Positions 1 to 13,364 of a DNA stretch of 64,000 bases are shown one piece after another. Made by a program: the position numbers and the translations under genes. The stretch is from Bradysia coprophila. Taxonomy: Eukaryota > Arthropoda > Insecta > Diptera > Sciaridae. Below the pieces are notes generated by a model. That model was given only the letters and a program-made list of their open reading frames with translations, had not been told where the DNA came from and searched no databases. Within the stretch, counting starts at the first letter, position 1, and every line of letters begins with the position of its first letter. Location of the stretch: assembly GCF_014529535.1 (NCBI RefSeq), contig NW_023503374.1, positions 6,944,001-7,008,000 of the forward strand, read 5' to 3'.

Positions 1-214
1 TCATTCCGCAACCCGGTTTTCTCTTGTAGCTACGAACTTCAGTAAGATAATCGCTGAGCTGGAGGCCACGCAACAAACGTTAACATTGAGCATCGGCAAT
101 AATAAGGCATTGTTGCAAGGAGTTCAGGAAGCGTTCGCTGTCAATTTGGAAAATGTTAACAAAGAAGTTACCAAGTTAGAGGAGCGAATGAAGAAGGTCG
201 TCGACAAGAAGTAG
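1..214 (+). CDS. 3' end of an unrecognised gene (partial, cut by window edge)
   Basis: The frame starting at base 2 is open to a TAG at 212-214 and gives about 70 residues. Its last 55 residues are rich in Glu, Lys, Leu and Val in a heptad-like pattern ending VTKLEERMKKVVDKK, so the protein probably ends in a coiled coil. A polypyrimidine/AG stretch ends at base 29, so the visible exon may begin at base 30. An AATAAA at 225-230, just after the stop, supports a real 3' end. I do not recognise the family; a small coiled-coil subunit of a complex is possible. Confidence 0.5.
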   Translation, partial: HSATRFSLVATNFSKIIAELEATQQTLTLSIGNNKALLQGVQEAFAVNLENVNKEVTKLEERMKKVVDKK

Positions 215-224
215 TCGGCCGGGG

Positions 225-230
225 AATAAA
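225..230 (+). terminator. polyadenylation signal AATAAA
   Basis: A canonical AATAAA lies 11 bases after the TAG of the partial plus-strand gene. Its position suits a short 3' UTR and supports that stop codon being real. Confidence 0.5.
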
Positions 231-2316
231 ACTCTAATTTATTTAAGCTAAAAGACTTTGTATGGGAACACTCAAATAACGCAATTAACACGCTATGATT
301 ACACAGAAGAAATGAAAGTTTTTCTGGGTCGGCTTAATGTCTTTTGGTGCAATTGAATCCTGTCAAAATTATCAACTGATTAAATCGCCTCGTATAAATT
401 GCTGGTTTCATTCTGCAACTTTGACAACGAAAGTCGTCTAACGATGTGACAAAAATTTGGTAAATAGTGAGAAAGGAACAGCATGCCCACAGAGCCTTTT
501 CAGCCTTTTTTCAAATTGCGGATTGGGTGAAAAACAATCTAGATATGTTTAGTAGGGGTGTCCAAAATTGTATGGAAAAATTAAAGTGCCAAAATGTTTG
601 GGCAGAAAATCAATCTATATGGTCCCCTGATAAAAAGTGTCTATGGGACCGACTCGATCCGAATCGATTTAGGGGTCGCTCAATGACGAAGTATGTGAAA
701 AATATCCAAAATCACTTGCAAACCAGGTTTTTAGAAAAAAAATTATTTCGGACTGATGACGAAGAGTGATGTTAGGACATCTTCGTTTATATTAGTGTAA
801 AATCATCACGAGAAAACATTTTTCAACTTTTCCCATGTATCGACACCTACTCTGTCCAGGCAGCGCTTGTCAAAGATCAGATTCATAGCGTATATTCTGA
901 GAGCGAGTCCGTATTGGTGACGAGCGACACTCAAAAAATTATTGTGTGGAAATGTTCAGAGAAGCGAGGGCTTCAAGATAATGCAAAAAAAGTTTAATTA
1001 TTTCAGATTTGTTTGACAATTTTCAGATAAAACTTAATACTGGGTACCCTCGGCGAACTTTGATGAGTTGTACTGGATGTCCAGCCAATTGTTCCAATCT
1101 TGTTTTATCATTTCTTGATAGCTTACCATGTGGCCATTCAAAATAAACCAAATTTGTCATAAGGTACAAACTAAGTCGACATCGAAGAGACCTAATGTGT
1201 GCCCATGTCGCATTTCTCGAAAATTTCAATATAAAAAAATACGAAAGATGAAATTTATTTTCTAAAACACTTTCAAGGTGTATTATTTTGAAGTATTATT
1301 CTCATTTAATTTCGTAAATAAGCTCTGTTTCGTCAAACTTCCGAAAATCATGAAATTCGAAATTTTCAAGGGACCGACTTGTGAGTTAGACCCCTTGGTG
1401 TGAACTAGGTACAGGGCGCCAAGCAGTTTTTGCTTGTAGGGCGCCCAAATTTGAACATATTTCGTCTAATTTCGTCTTTATTAGATAGGTATTGACTGTA
1501 CCAGGAGAAAACAGTTTATGAAATTATGTTCTCCGGAGCGTGAGCTAGGTCTCTTAGAGTGAGCTCTTATCTGGCTACTCGGAAGTACAGTGAACGTGGT
1601 GTATTTTGACAATATCTCGAGTAAATTTTGACCGAATTTCATGATTTTTTTTTTTGTTTGAAAGGTATTAACGAATGTAAAGCGTCGGTACTATTTCCGG
1701 TCTACTAACAAAATGGCTGCCGGCGGCCATATTGGATTTTATTAAAAGTGATATATCTTGGGAAAAATGGTACTTAGAGAGTTTCTGTTAACATGGAAAT
1801 AATTTGTTATGTGTGTGGGGTGCTTCAGGCATTCCATATATGGACATCTATATATACCTATACACAGCTATATTGAGCTATATACAGGCAGATAGAGTTA
1901 TATAATAGCATATTCATCTGTGAAATGTTTATTTATAGGTAAATATAGCGGTATATAGCTGTTTAAATAGGAATTTATGAAAGTTGACTTCGTACGGGGC
2001 TGTCTATATTGCCTCCGGAAATTTATTTGTGTATGATAACAAGGCAAAGAGTGGATAATGTAAGTAAAACAAATGAAGAGTTTCACATTAAAGGCTTTTG
2101 ATACGAATAGGTGTTTCGTACGGGTCGGCGTTAGCTATGTTTTTGCTTGAAATTAAGCACACTAAAACGTCCCCATCGTTCTCCAAGATTCGGCTGAAAG
2201 ATGTAACTATCAAGTGAAGCACTTAGAGGTTCCAACGAACTCCTACTTCCCAAAGCAAAAATAAGGAAGGAAAACTGCAGTTAATTGTATAGTTAAAGGC
2301 ATTGAAATTTCAGCAT

Positions 2317-2463
2317 GAATTTGCTACAGCTGTTTTTAAGCTGATCCACACACACAATCAAAACTGTTTATACGGTTGAAGGTGCTACACGCACGCACGT
2401 ATAAACAGTTGTGATTGTTTGTGTGGATCACTGGATCAGTTGTAAAACAGCTGAAGCAAATTC
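2317..2463. mobile_element. palindromic MITE-like element
   Basis: The left arm (GAATTTGCTACAGCTGTTTT, then GATCCACACACA and AAACTGTTTATA) is matched by an inverted right arm (TATAAACAGTTG, TGTGTGGATC, AAAACAGCTGAAGCAAATTC). Only about 30 bases separate the arms. Part of the right arm (CAGCTG followed by AAGCAAAT) recurs near 7400-7450 and 34085-34130, which suggests a dispersed family. Confidence 0.6.
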
Positions 2464-2655
2464 TTTACACAAATTCTTCTCTGAACACGCGAAGAAAAAT
2501 TTTCACTGAAAATCAAATCGTTCAACTGAATATAATGTCGCCCATGGGAATCCTCTGCGAAACATCCCTTCTTGCCACAGACAGTATTAGATGAGAAACG
2601 AGACATCAAACCACCAACTGTAATTTTTCAATTTTTATATTCTAGCTTGCAGAAG

Positions 2656-4210
2656 CTACATCTTATGTACAGTCCTCATGTGCCAAACTCGCGATTTAGC
2701 ATGACCGAAAGATGTCGGACACTCGGTACATTGGAAAGCTTTGATTTTATCGTGAAAAATGCGAATATGTGCCTGCAATTGGTAGCGATGAACGAATCCC
2801 TTGGTGCATTTGTCACACGGGAACGGTTTCTGTTGGGCATGTTTGCCTTGGATGTGCGATTTCAAATGTCCAATTTTAGCGAATGTGCCACCACAGAACT
2901 AACCCAAGAAATCGTTTGAAATTGATGGTCGAACGATAAATGAAATGACATATTTACCTTGCACAGATGCGGACGATCTTGGTTACCGTGGATGAGAATG
3001 TGACTCTGCAGCGCTTCATTGGTCATGAAACCATTTTTACAAATATTACACTGGAAATCGTGGTGCAGATTTTTGCGGTGCGATTTCAGTTCGTCGAGGG
3101 TGTTAAAATCAATTCTGGTCGGACACATCCAGCATGTGTAGTATCTCTTCGTACTTCTCGCCCTGGCTGTTGAATTTTTCTTGGAAACATAGTTCGTATC
3201 ATGCGACTTCAGGTGATTGGTCATCAGAACCTTCGTCCTTTTAGCGATTCCACAAATGTGGCAAACATGCAGTGCAGCCTAAATGTAAATGAGAATTTTA
3301 GTCGACACAAATCAACAATCGGTAGATTCAGTTACATACATCACCCCCTGCATGCCGTAGTGCGTGTTCCATCAAGTTCTGCTTCTTACTAAAACGATCC
3401 CCACAGTGGTCACATTCATACCGTTTGATTAGCTTCGATCCAGCTTTGTTAGTGGAACCCTGCATGTGTCGTTTCATATGCGTGTGTATCCCATAACGAC
3501 TTGAATAGCGAGCCTGACAAATGTCGCATGCGAATTGTGGAGTTTCTTTATGACAACGTTGCTGATGTGTTTTCAGTTCGTCCGGCAACAAACCAGTCAT
3601 ATTACAACGATCACAACCTTTTGATTTCGGGGATGATGACAACTTTGGACTGTCGTTCTCATCGTTTTCATTCGAATCACTGATCGAATCGTCATAATTC
3701 TCGACGCTACCGTCAGCAACGTAACTGTGTGGCTCGTATTCAGGTTTCGAATCGACGTCCAAGTAGTCAACATGGTACATTTGATCGACGGGTTCAATGA
3801 TCATTTCCACGGTCTCGAAATTGACTTCTTCATCGTCCACGTATTCGACCTTCACTTCTTTCAGCGTATGCATTTCTTCGATGTACTTGTTCCAACATTT
3901 TTCGATTGCCTGGATGTCGTTGCTAATTTTGGCGGCTAGTCGTAAATTTGCTTCGCATATTGTGCAGATAAAGGCTGGATGATCAGCTGTAACATACAGC
4001 TGGAATAGAAATTCTGTAATTAACAATTGGCTCCAACGGCTGGTTCAATGTTTATGCGAAAATACAAACATTCTGATGTGTAATCTGGTTGAATAGCTGC
4101 GCTATTTCTTTGGTCTGAAGGCGTCGTAATCCATTTGCTGTTAGGCAAAATCTACATATGCCTGTCGGATCTCTTCTTCCGATCGTTTTCGAAAATAGTT
4201 CATACTTCAT
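2656..4210 (-). CDS. ZAD-type C2H2 zinc-finger protein (4 exons, 454 aa)
   Basis: The exons are 4070-4210, 3340-3999, 2958-3278 and 2656-2898, and all junctions are phase 0 with GT/AG ends. The first exon starts at an ATG and contains ICRFCLT. Exon 2 continues with FICTICEANLRLAAKI. Together they give the paired CxxC signature of the insect ZAD dimerisation domain. An acidic linker follows (about residues 85-150), then nine C2H2 or near-C2H2 fingers, the seventh split across the exon 3/4 junction (HLCK then FCGGTFAK). ZAD fingers are DNA-binding regulators typical of insects. The target is not readable from sequence, and orthology to a named gene is not claimed because the family expands by lineage. 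Confidence 0.88.
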
Positions 4211-5013
4211 GGCTCAAACAATAAAAATATTTCTTTTCACTAAAAACAAAACAAACAAACTGTGTGTATCTTGTCGTTTCAATCGCTCAACTCTTCTTTT
4301 TCAACTGAAGTGAAACTTCACTGAACAATCGGGTCATATGGTCTGTGCATGAAAATATTTAACGAAGGACATAATCATAAACGGCAAACGTATTTTTTGG
4401 TTGGTATTGCTGGAGCTTGTTCAGCAACTCTTCGTTAAGTTTCACTGGTGAGGATTTTGACACTTCTTTCATGTAAAATATGTCAAAATCTTGACTTTAG
4501 GCACTTTAGGTAACGAATTTTTAGTTCCTGAACGAGTTCCTGATTTATCAACAAAGACGTTAAAGCGAGACAAGCTTTTGTAAGAGGTATAGGTTTGTTC
4601 CAAGTAACTGTAAACACGAATTTTCACTGGCCGAACGAATACGATTTCATACACAGAGATCGGTTTTCTTATAAATATTGATGATGTTATGTCTATATGG
4701 ATGAAATTTGACAATTCGTATGGCCTTGGAACAGACCAATAGTTCAGTTCGCTCTCGCAACGAAACCTTTTGTAAACGGCCAAAGCACTGCTTCTAGCGA
4801 AGAAACTGATTATCATTTTTTATGACAATAGCGGTAAACCATTAAAGTTCGTAAAGTTCGTCAGTATGGTGATTTCGTAGACGTTTGACTTTGACATAAA
4901 ATATATGTGGTAAATGTCAAAAATTCACAGAAATTTCGTACTTATGAACTTTACGCACCATAATAGTATACCCCTAATGTTAAATAAGGAATTAACAGAG
5001 AGATGCTAATACG

Positions 5014-5211
5014 CACGGCAGAGTAAAATAAACCAGGCAGGAGCGGCTCATTTTCGAAACGTCAAATAAGGGACCTAATACACTGTATGAAAATGAACTC
5101 AAATGAACAGTGACATAAATTGAAAAAGTTTATTCGCAAAAAATATGGGGCTACTAGATTATTCAGGTTCCTAGTCAAATCAGCGCTCCTGGTTAACTTT
5201 ACTCTGTCGTG
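5014..5211. mobile_element. MITE copy 1, about 198 bp, 7-bp target-site duplication
   Basis: It starts CACGGCAGAGTAAA and ends in the imperfect inverse TTTACTCTGTCGTG. TAATACG is found immediately on both sides. The interior matches the copy at 5382-5585 nearly base for base (for example GGGACCTAATACACTGTATG in both). There is no coding capacity, so it would depend on a transposase encoded elsewhere. Confidence 0.8.
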
Positions 5212-5381
5212 TAATACGACGACTGGGATGTCGTTTCAACGATTTGAGGGAATATGTCGAATGACAGCAGATTTTTGAGAGAATTCACTAGGTTTCTTTC
5301 ATCGTACGGTAAAAACGAATTTTGACAGGCCGAAAACAACCGACCGTCATCCACAGAAGCAAACAAAACCACAAATTAAAC

Positions 5382-5585
5382 CACGGCAGAGTAAAAGTAA
5401 ACCTGGCAGGAGCGGTTCATTATTGAAACGTCAAATGAGGGACCTAATACACTGTATGAAAATGAACTCAAATGAACACTGACATAAGTTGAAAAATTTA
5501 ATTCGCAAAAAACATAGGGCTACTAGATTATTCAGGTCCCTAGTCAAACAAGCGCTCCTGCCTGGGTTACTTTTACTCTGCCGTG
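5382..5585. mobile_element. MITE copy 2, about 204 bp, 7-bp target-site duplication
   Basis: Same family and same orientation as the element 170 bp upstream. Ends are CACGGCAGAGTAAAAGTAAA and TTTACTTTTACTCTGCCGTG order-inverted, a better match than in copy 1. ATTAAAC flanks both sides. The two different duplications show two separate insertions, not a tandem duplication. Confidence 0.82.
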
Positions 5586-5746
5586 ATTAAACAAATTTGT
5601 TCGTTAAAACTTCAAAGTGAGGTTGTGTTGGCTTCTCCTGTGGATGACGATTTTGAACGGCCTTGGGAGAAACCTATACATTTTCTCTCGACCGAATTCA
5701 AAATCATTCGACAAACCGTCGAAACGACCCAATCGTCATATTAGCC

Positions 5747-6707
5747 CAGACGCTTGTATCACGAAAAGTGTCTCTGTTGGTTTCGAGGTTTTAAGATTTT
5801 TTGTGAATGGATTCTGATAGAGTATCAAAAGTTGTAAAACTAAATTTTTTTCTTGATGTCGATGAACCGGTATTACCGGTAAAATTACCGTTTTAGTGTA
5901 AAATTGAGAATCGCTATAACTGGAGATATAGAAGTTAACAAAAACAGAACAAAAATTAATGAGTTTAAGTTTAATTGAAGACATACTCCATTCGTTAAAT
6001 CTTTGGAAATTTCTGAATTTTTTTTATCGAAATTGACTCTCCAGATAAATATATTTTTTTAATTGCTGCTGTTGATGTATCTTAGCCAATATAAAAAGTT
6101 AAAATTTCGTAAGTTTTGACCAATTTTTTAACATTTTTGCCCATTTTTGACGCGTCTGTCCCATATAGAAAAAAATTTATGCATTGTTTCAGATGTATTA
6201 TCGTTAATACTACAATTTTCTGTCGTTTTCCGGCTCATTTCAAATTTAAATGTATCGAAAATCGAAAGGAAGGAGTGTAATTTGGCGCAAGAAAAATCCG
6301 ATTGTGTATTAACCTCACTTTTCGTTCAGACCTGAGACTGTCGAATGAGCCTACTTACACGAAATCCGTTCGTAAGACACCGACCAAAAATGGCGTCAAA
6401 GTTAGCGGTTTTTTTGTGTAGTGTCTACGGAAACTAATCATATTTCCGCCATTTTGCTTTTCCAAAAAAAAGTTCTTCCACAAAACTTAGGTAATTAATG
6501 TACAAGAAAAAAGAAATCCGAACAAAGTCACTTCTATCTCCAGTTATAGCGATTCTTAGTTTTACACTAAAACGGTAATTTTACCGGTAATACCGGTTCA
6601 TCGACATCACGAAAAAAATTTAGTCCTACAACTTTTGATACTCTATCAGAATCCATTCACAAAAAATCTTAAAACCTCGAATCCCACAGAATGACACAAA
6701 CGTCTGG
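5747..6707. repeat. long terminal-inverted-repeat element (about 0.96 kb)
   Basis: Roughly 190-bp arms are inverted copies. Left-arm words AACCGGTATTACCGGTAA and CGCTATAACTGGAGATA reappear inverted at 6530-6600, and TTTCGAGGTTTTAAGATTTT reappears inverted near 6665-6680. The outer ends read CAGACG and CGTCTG. The 600-bp centre shows no transposase-like frame, so it is probably a non-autonomous DNA transposon. Confidence 0.7.
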
Positions 6708-8109
6708 ATATTAGCATCTCTCTTGGAATTAATGATCTATAGCTAGAAAAGACATACACGGCCACTCACACAAGTTAACCTGAACATTCTGAACATTCAG
6801 ATATAAAAACTTGCACTGGCAAAATTAGGAAAGAAAAATTCGTCTCCTGGTCTGTTTAAAATAATTTTATTTTTAACATTTTTACCTAACCTTAGTTAGA
6901 ATGCTTTTAACAACATAATAATGTTACAATGTAAATAATAGTTAAATTTAAATTGATGATAAACTGAAAGTAAAATTTGAACTTTTCGTAATATTCAGAT
7001 TGATTTCAATTTGAAAACCTTTACTACATGGCGTTAGCGATTGGACCACAAATAAAGCTTCGTCTTCTCATTCCTTCTCCAATATCCAAACATCTACATC
7101 CACTGCAAGAGTTAGTATCTCGTGTGAGCATCATGTGGAATTGAATGGAGTGAGAGGAAATGAAAGGACACAACTTCATTAGTGGCGGAACCATTTCTAT
7201 CACAATAATTTCCTCCTAATTTGGTGAAATTGTCTGTAAATTTTGAATACAGTTGATGTCAGAGTATTCAGCTATTTACTAGCTCATGCAAATAGAACTG
7301 CTGATACTTTTATAACTGTGGAATAGTTACACACATGCGAGTGGCAGTGCCAAAACCGTATAAAGACGTATATTCAGTTTTGTTTGTTAGAGAGAGAGGC
7401 AGCTGGAAAACCGCTGAAACAAATTCCTACACAAATATCACTGACGTCCTCTGTACTAAAATTTTATAAAGTTAAGAAAATTCATAGAAATTGAAAAACT
7501 TTTCAGAGAATAGGCTAGGATTTGTGATCATGAAGAATGGAACCCATTTTGTTGGCTTTAAAAATTTGCATACAAAAATAGTGCAAAAATTACTCACAAA
7601 AAGAGAGACAATGAGAGTACGAAGTTTCCATGAATAAAACACATCGAAAATACCGTTCGTAATCTGTTGCAATTTGGATTTGGTTTTGAGCAATTTCGAG
7701 AGATTTTATTTTCTCGCATAAGACCACGCTCTTGATCGATATAACTTATGTACACAGCCGTCCGAAATGTGAGATTGATTGATTGCAATTTCACAGAAAT
7801 TACGTTTCGTCTGGTTAAAATTTGCAGCTGACCTTAACTTTCATGAGTTAACGAAAATATAACTTTTTTTGTTCCCTTTTTGTGATCGAATATTTCTACT
7901 TCTTTGTTAAAATGACCATAAATTATGCAAAAGAAGAGACTGATATTGCATGACATAATTTATGGGACGATTCATTTATCTAAATTTTACATTAATTTTG
8001 TCCAATAAAAATGATCAAACGAATATACTAACAACAATAAACAAAAAAGAACTATGCCTCGATTGTATACACACAGACAATAAGTAAACTATAATCCTAC
8101 TAGCAGCAA

Positions 8110-11100
8110 CTAATCTTGAAAGAATTTCTCGCTTAAGATGTGTTGATACGTAGCCTTAACAGTTGCAAAACAATATCCGGCAAAGCCCAACATCACCGGT
8201 TCAAAGTCACTTCCCATCAGATCTTCAAGCAACAATAGCTCGGCGCCCAGATGCGGAATACCAGCTCGAATTATCAGGAAAATCGTCAGCGGCATAATAT
8301 TGTCGGCATTGAGTATGTAAGACTTGCCTGTGAAGGTGGTGACGAGTAATAAATTTCTAACTGAATCTATGCTCAATTGCTCAATTGCTCTAAGCATCGT
8401 CCAGCAGTGACTTAAGAGAACTTTTGAAAAAGCTTTGAGATTCCTTCGAATTTCAACTCGAAAATTGATTTGTCAAAGGAATCTCAAACTTCAACAAAGA
8501 AAAGGCTTTACTTAGACGGTGTAGGCAACTGTTACTCACCCAAAACTTCACATTTAGCTTCATCCATCAGCTTGAACGTATCTTCGATTTGATTTAACAT
8601 TTTTCGTGGACAGTACTGCTCCTTCACTTGTTTCAGACAGGCGATCGCATTTTCAAATTGATTGCTCCGTATCATGGGTAGTAAATTACTGGGACGGATA
8701 ATGCTCATTAGGACAATGACGTTTTTGGTAGGCAAAGGACCACTCACCTTTCTATGCGCAAAAATGCAATAAGATCTTTGTCCGACTTTTTATCACATGT
8801 GTGTGTTCTCTGACGGTAAATTTCGTCGTTTTGACTGCATTTACTGGCATAAAGAACGAACAACGTTGAGTAAATGCCTTCAGACAGCAATATCGGATAG
8901 AGTAGGCTTTGGTGAGATATAATTTCTCTGGAAAGATTGACCAAATTTATGATTATCAAAGCACCGTAAACGACTGTAAATGGGGCACCTACCCATCACA
9001 GTTATCACTTTCCAATGGCAGCGCAGGAAACAATTTCCGTATGAAATTGTAAATTCGTTTCGATATCATTTCCCATTCTCGCATCGCTTGACTAGATAGT
9101 ATCGACGTCGGTTTAACCTTCCAACATCCGTACGAAGTGTAGAAGCAAAAAGATATTTTGCTGTTCAGCACACCCAACGGATGGTGTGGATCTTTGAAGG
9201 CGTCAGTCAAATAATCTCTGATCGAAACCAGATCCGATTGCTCCAATTGCGTTATGCCAAAACATGGTACATACTCCAGACTTGCACCGGCTACACTTCG
9301 GCGTCGCTTTTCGATGTCGTTTGTAAAATCGTACGCGATTTTGTTGAGCACACTCTGCGACGGATTTTGCTTGATTGTGAAGATTTCCATCAAATTTGAT
9401 TCTTGATTTTTCAAATTGTCGAACAGAACTTCTTTATTGGAGCACGTCTCCTGTTGGCTGAGCATTTTGTCGCTTTTCAAGGAATTTGTTTTCTCCTTAA
9501 TCAAGTCGACAGCCTCCGCAAAATTGTGCAATTTTGTGTGCAGTTCGCGATTGCTACGCAATGAATATTGACTGTACACAGAATTGTTACTTTTCAACGA
9601 CGAACGATCAAATTTGTCTATACTGTCGCGACGAGCATCACAAAACGAGACGTTTTCATGCGAAAATTCTTCGGATTTCATTTTTTCCTTTCGCTTCGAA
9701 TTGTTGGTGTAAATGGCCACTTTATTCCAAATTTGTTTATTGCTCAGCCCCATCGTTGAACCGAACACATTGCTTTCCCAATCGTGAAACAGTGAACGCC
9801 ATTTCAGGTTGAAATCGGTGGATAATTGCCCGAGTGATCTGTAAAGTTCGCAAAATAGTTTGTAAGTTCAGGGTTCGCCTCGGTAAATCATTCTTTTCAA
9901 TTACTTTGGATATTTTGGGAACGTCTGGCTCATCAATATACTTCCATGGTTGACCTTAATTTCATCCCAGCTTCCCGCGAATGTTCCCGATGATACATTT
10001 CCGAACATTTCTATGTTTCGATCCTCCAGTTCGATTGTCTGGAAATGTTTTATTTAATTTATCTTTCGATGTCATGGACTATGTCACTTGAATCTAACAC
10101 TGGAAATAACCTGTCTTAAGACAAAAAATTACCCAGAAAACTCACCTCACTTTTCAGCTCAGAATTCGGTAGACAAATCATTCCTTTCCCACTGGGCCCA
10201 TTGAGTGTCAACTCCCCTTCAAAGTACGATCCATTCTGCAGATAAGCAATACCAAATCCAGCCAAATAATCGTTCACAAATGTACCCTCAAAATAACTGC
10301 CATCCATGGTGATCAATAAGCCAAAACCGCACTTCTTGTTCTCAATGAACATTCCCATGTACTTGTCTCCGGTAACTGCATCGTCCAAAACTCCGTATCC
10401 ATTCTTCGAATTGTTGATAAATTCTCCGATGTAGGTGAACTTATTCGTCCGTAGCACGCCATGGCCGTGGTAAGCTCCGTCCTTGAAATTGCCTTCATAA
10501 GTCTCCTTATTTTTCAAATCCAAGATTCCATGGCCGTGGTATTTCCCATTCAAAAATTCACCTTCGTAAATACCAGCCATTGAACTGCCATACATTCTAC
10601 CGATTCCGCTGATCTCATTGTTAGACAATTGGCCATTGTATACCCGTCCATCAGGAAATTCAAAATGTCCGATTCCTTGCATCTGACCGCACCACCATTG
10701 CCCGATGTATTTGGCTCGCGGATACTTCAGATGCTTTTCGCTGAATGTGTAGGCTGCATTCCGGAATTTCGGAACAATACTCGAGGCCGTCAATTCCAAG
10801 CAACTTTTTATGCCCAATTCGGTGGCTTCGATCCATTTCATTTTGCTGTCGTGATCTTGTGCCATTAAGATCAGACATTCTTCCGGCGACGTAATTTTGA
10901 ATGAATTTTTCCTATTTTCTATGTCGAGCAGTGCTGATATCCATAGCGTGGTCAATGGAAGAAGTTGTAATGTACTACTGGTGTGATGACAAAAGACGTC
11001 CGAAAATAGTATGAACCAATGACTAGAAAAACGATTGCTGGCCATCAATTTCAGCGTCACGTCTTTCGATTCAATGATTAATCTACGCTCGGACGCCTGA

Positions 11101-13364
11101 AGTCTCAGTGCCAAGCTCTTCCCGTTGCTCTCCCAAAATTTCACCGTTTTATCTGCTAATTCGATGGCTAAGTCTTTTTCGATTTTATACTTTTCCCACA
11201 CACTCCGTTTCTCGTCCAGAAAAGTATTGTTCTGAGAAGTCGTCTCCAGTAAATGGCATATAAAGTCAACGTAACACCAAACCCGTTGAAATGGAGCCAT
11301 AAAAACTTTCCGCGGATCTTTCACTTTGCCCAGAACCAGGTTTTCGTTGGAAAATCCTTGCATAACAACCACATCACAAAAGCATGTCGTATACGCACGA
11401 TACAATGCGGTCATTTCGGTCGAATTAACTAGGAAAAGGATATCGTGATAGCTGATAATCCCATTGTAGTAGTCGATCATGGACTTTAAATTCACGGCAG
11501 TCATGTTCAATATGTTCAGATACTGCTGGCACAAATGGTCTATCGTCGGATTCTTGTTGATAAAATACAACTTTTTGCGGAATGGTTTCAAAATGCTTTG
11601 GTACGTGGTCAATGTCTCTTGCAGGAACTTTTGTTCACTGTTCAAGTGCTTCTCGATCGGTGAAAATGTGGAATGATTTTGAATCGTTAGGCTCTGTGAG
11701 GCCAAAATGTACGATGTGCTCTCTTTGGATTTACTTTCGTCATTTTCCAAGTATTTGAATGTCTTCTGGTGCGCCGAACTATCTGACTGTTGTCTACAAA
11801 TCTCCTTTATTTGAAGGTCATTGTGTAAGATAATTGTTGAATGACTGCCACACGCCACATCGAGAACATTCTGGGCGTGCCGGTAGCGACGTGGTGATGA
11901 TACATCTTCGATTTCTTCGGTGGAAATTTGTTGCTCGCTGTTATTTCCCCAGAGGAACAAACGGCCTGTAAGGAGAGAAAGCGATTCTGTTTTAGTGCTT
12001 ATAAATGCGAGCACGCAGGATGTCGGACTTCTATTCCAGAAGCGTAATTCACAATTTTAAACGACTTAACTGAGACGACACTGATTCGCACGGGTCTAGA
12101 CAGAGCTGTGTGCTCCTCAGGAACATGCATTTTTTACATAGAGTTGACATCAGATGTCGTTGCTTACGACGGGTGTTAACAATGCCATCTATTATCATCA
12201 CTCTAATGTAAAAATCTAGTCAAACCTAAAATTTCACTCACCATCTAATGTAATGGCCACTGAATGATCGTTGCCACAACAAACTTTCACCACTCCCTGT
12301 CCAGTCAAACCGAGCACTTGATTTATTCGTGTTCGTTTAATATGATCTCCGGTACCCAAATGACCTATATTAACACTTCCGAAACACCACACACCAGTGC
12401 CTAACATATTGGCCCCGATACGACAAATCTTAATGATATCCGATTCCACATCGTTTTCAATCAAATCAGCCACACTTCCAACATCACTGGTATATTGGTC
12501 GAGTGAATTTGACATCATGGAGGAATCGTTTATTGAATTGCCATCCGTCTCTTCATCATCGCGATGATTTGTAACTGTAGGCACCTCTACTGCATCACGT
12601 TTTGATTGGTTGTTCATTTCGGATGAACTTAGTTCCGCAAGTGGTTGGGTGCTTCCATTTTGGTACGAAGAAGATTCAGCTACCGGTGCGTCTTTCATTG
12701 ATTCGTCATTGAAGAATCCTTCTGGCTTTGCATTCGGCGAACATTGGGAACAGTTGCTGTTGAAATGATTACTCGTTTCACTTTCCTCGTCGCTGATGTC
12801 ATCGAAACCGATGTGTGGCTTTTTGTACGTTAAAACCACAACAAAATTAGAGCCAGCAACTACTTGCAAAATTTTGAATCCAGCAAAGCACTCCACCGGC
12901 ACCGGAATGTCGGAGGTAACAACATCCTCGAAATTGCCCATTGCAAAGAGCTCATGCTGAACGGTAACAAACAAAATTCCGTCTTCATTGACACACACTT
13001 TCGCAACTCTTAAGTTAGGCCTATTGCAACCGTGCACACATGATTTCGGATTGGGAACAACGATTTCCGTGGACTCATTGTTGCCGAACGGATTCAATCG
13101 ATGGACAGATCCCCTATCATCCACGACATACAGACACTTGTCTTTAATGTCAATGTCAAAGTCAACAACGCCAGACCGAAGTACTTTCAGTTCCACATAA
13201 CCAGCGGTTGGGTTAACTAAGCCCGTAAATAATTCGTAGCGGGTATTCAGTAAATAGGCTTGCTCTTGTATGCTGCGAACTTTCTTGATGTGATGAAGAT
13301 TGTTGTTCGTGTACAGTTCGATGTCGATGCTTCCTGGGTCGTGATATAGGGTGAAGTTTTGCAT
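8110..13364 (-). CDS. Als2: Alsin, Rab5/Rac-type guanine nucleotide exchange factor (7 coding exons, 1489 aa)
   Basis: Exons: 12242-13364, 10146-11965, 9905-10038, 8993-9838, 8748-8927, 8540-8688, 8110-8327. Phases fit throughout, and 4470 coding bases give 1489 residues, close to the usual insect alsin length. RCC1-like propeller segments come first (for example WCFGSVNIGHLGTGD and, in exon 2, RLFLWGNNSEQQ). A DH/PH-like region follows, then eight MORN repeats of the YxGxFxxGxxxGxG type (about residues 790-970), then a linker and a C-terminal VPS9 region (about 1308-1489; IPHLGAELLLLEDLM). Known family role: activation of Rab5 on endosomes through VPS9. The start ATG lies four bases after a strong splice acceptor (CTTCTTTCAG), so an untranslated first exon lies upstream. 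Confidence 0.95.

Larger units (their letters stand above)
215..2655. other. intergenic DNA; no gene supported
   Basis: There is no open frame with recognisable protein character. Bases 1840-1975 are a degenerate run of TATA/TAGCT-like words. A palindromic element lies at 2317-2463. The remainder is AT-rich and featureless to the eye. Confidence 0.6.
4211..8109. other. repeat-rich intergenic region
   Basis: This region lies between the convergently placed ends of the zinc-finger and Als2 genes and contains no supported coding sequence. It holds two 0.2-kb inverted-repeat elements (5014-5211, 5382-5585) and a 0.96-kb long inverted repeat (5747-6707). The open frames seen here are short, AT-rich and overlap the repeats. 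Confidence 0.6.

Noticed and set aside
467..769. 100-codon plus-strand open frame
   Set aside because: No domain, low-complexity-free but unrecognisable residues, no nearby promoter or polyadenylation signal, and its first codon is GTG-like in context rather than a convincing ATG.
8928..8992. Open frame running through between two Als2 exons
   Set aside because: It is a short intron; the acceptor CTTTCCAG at about 8928-8935 restores the phase, whereas the nearer TTTACAG would leave a 17-base intron.
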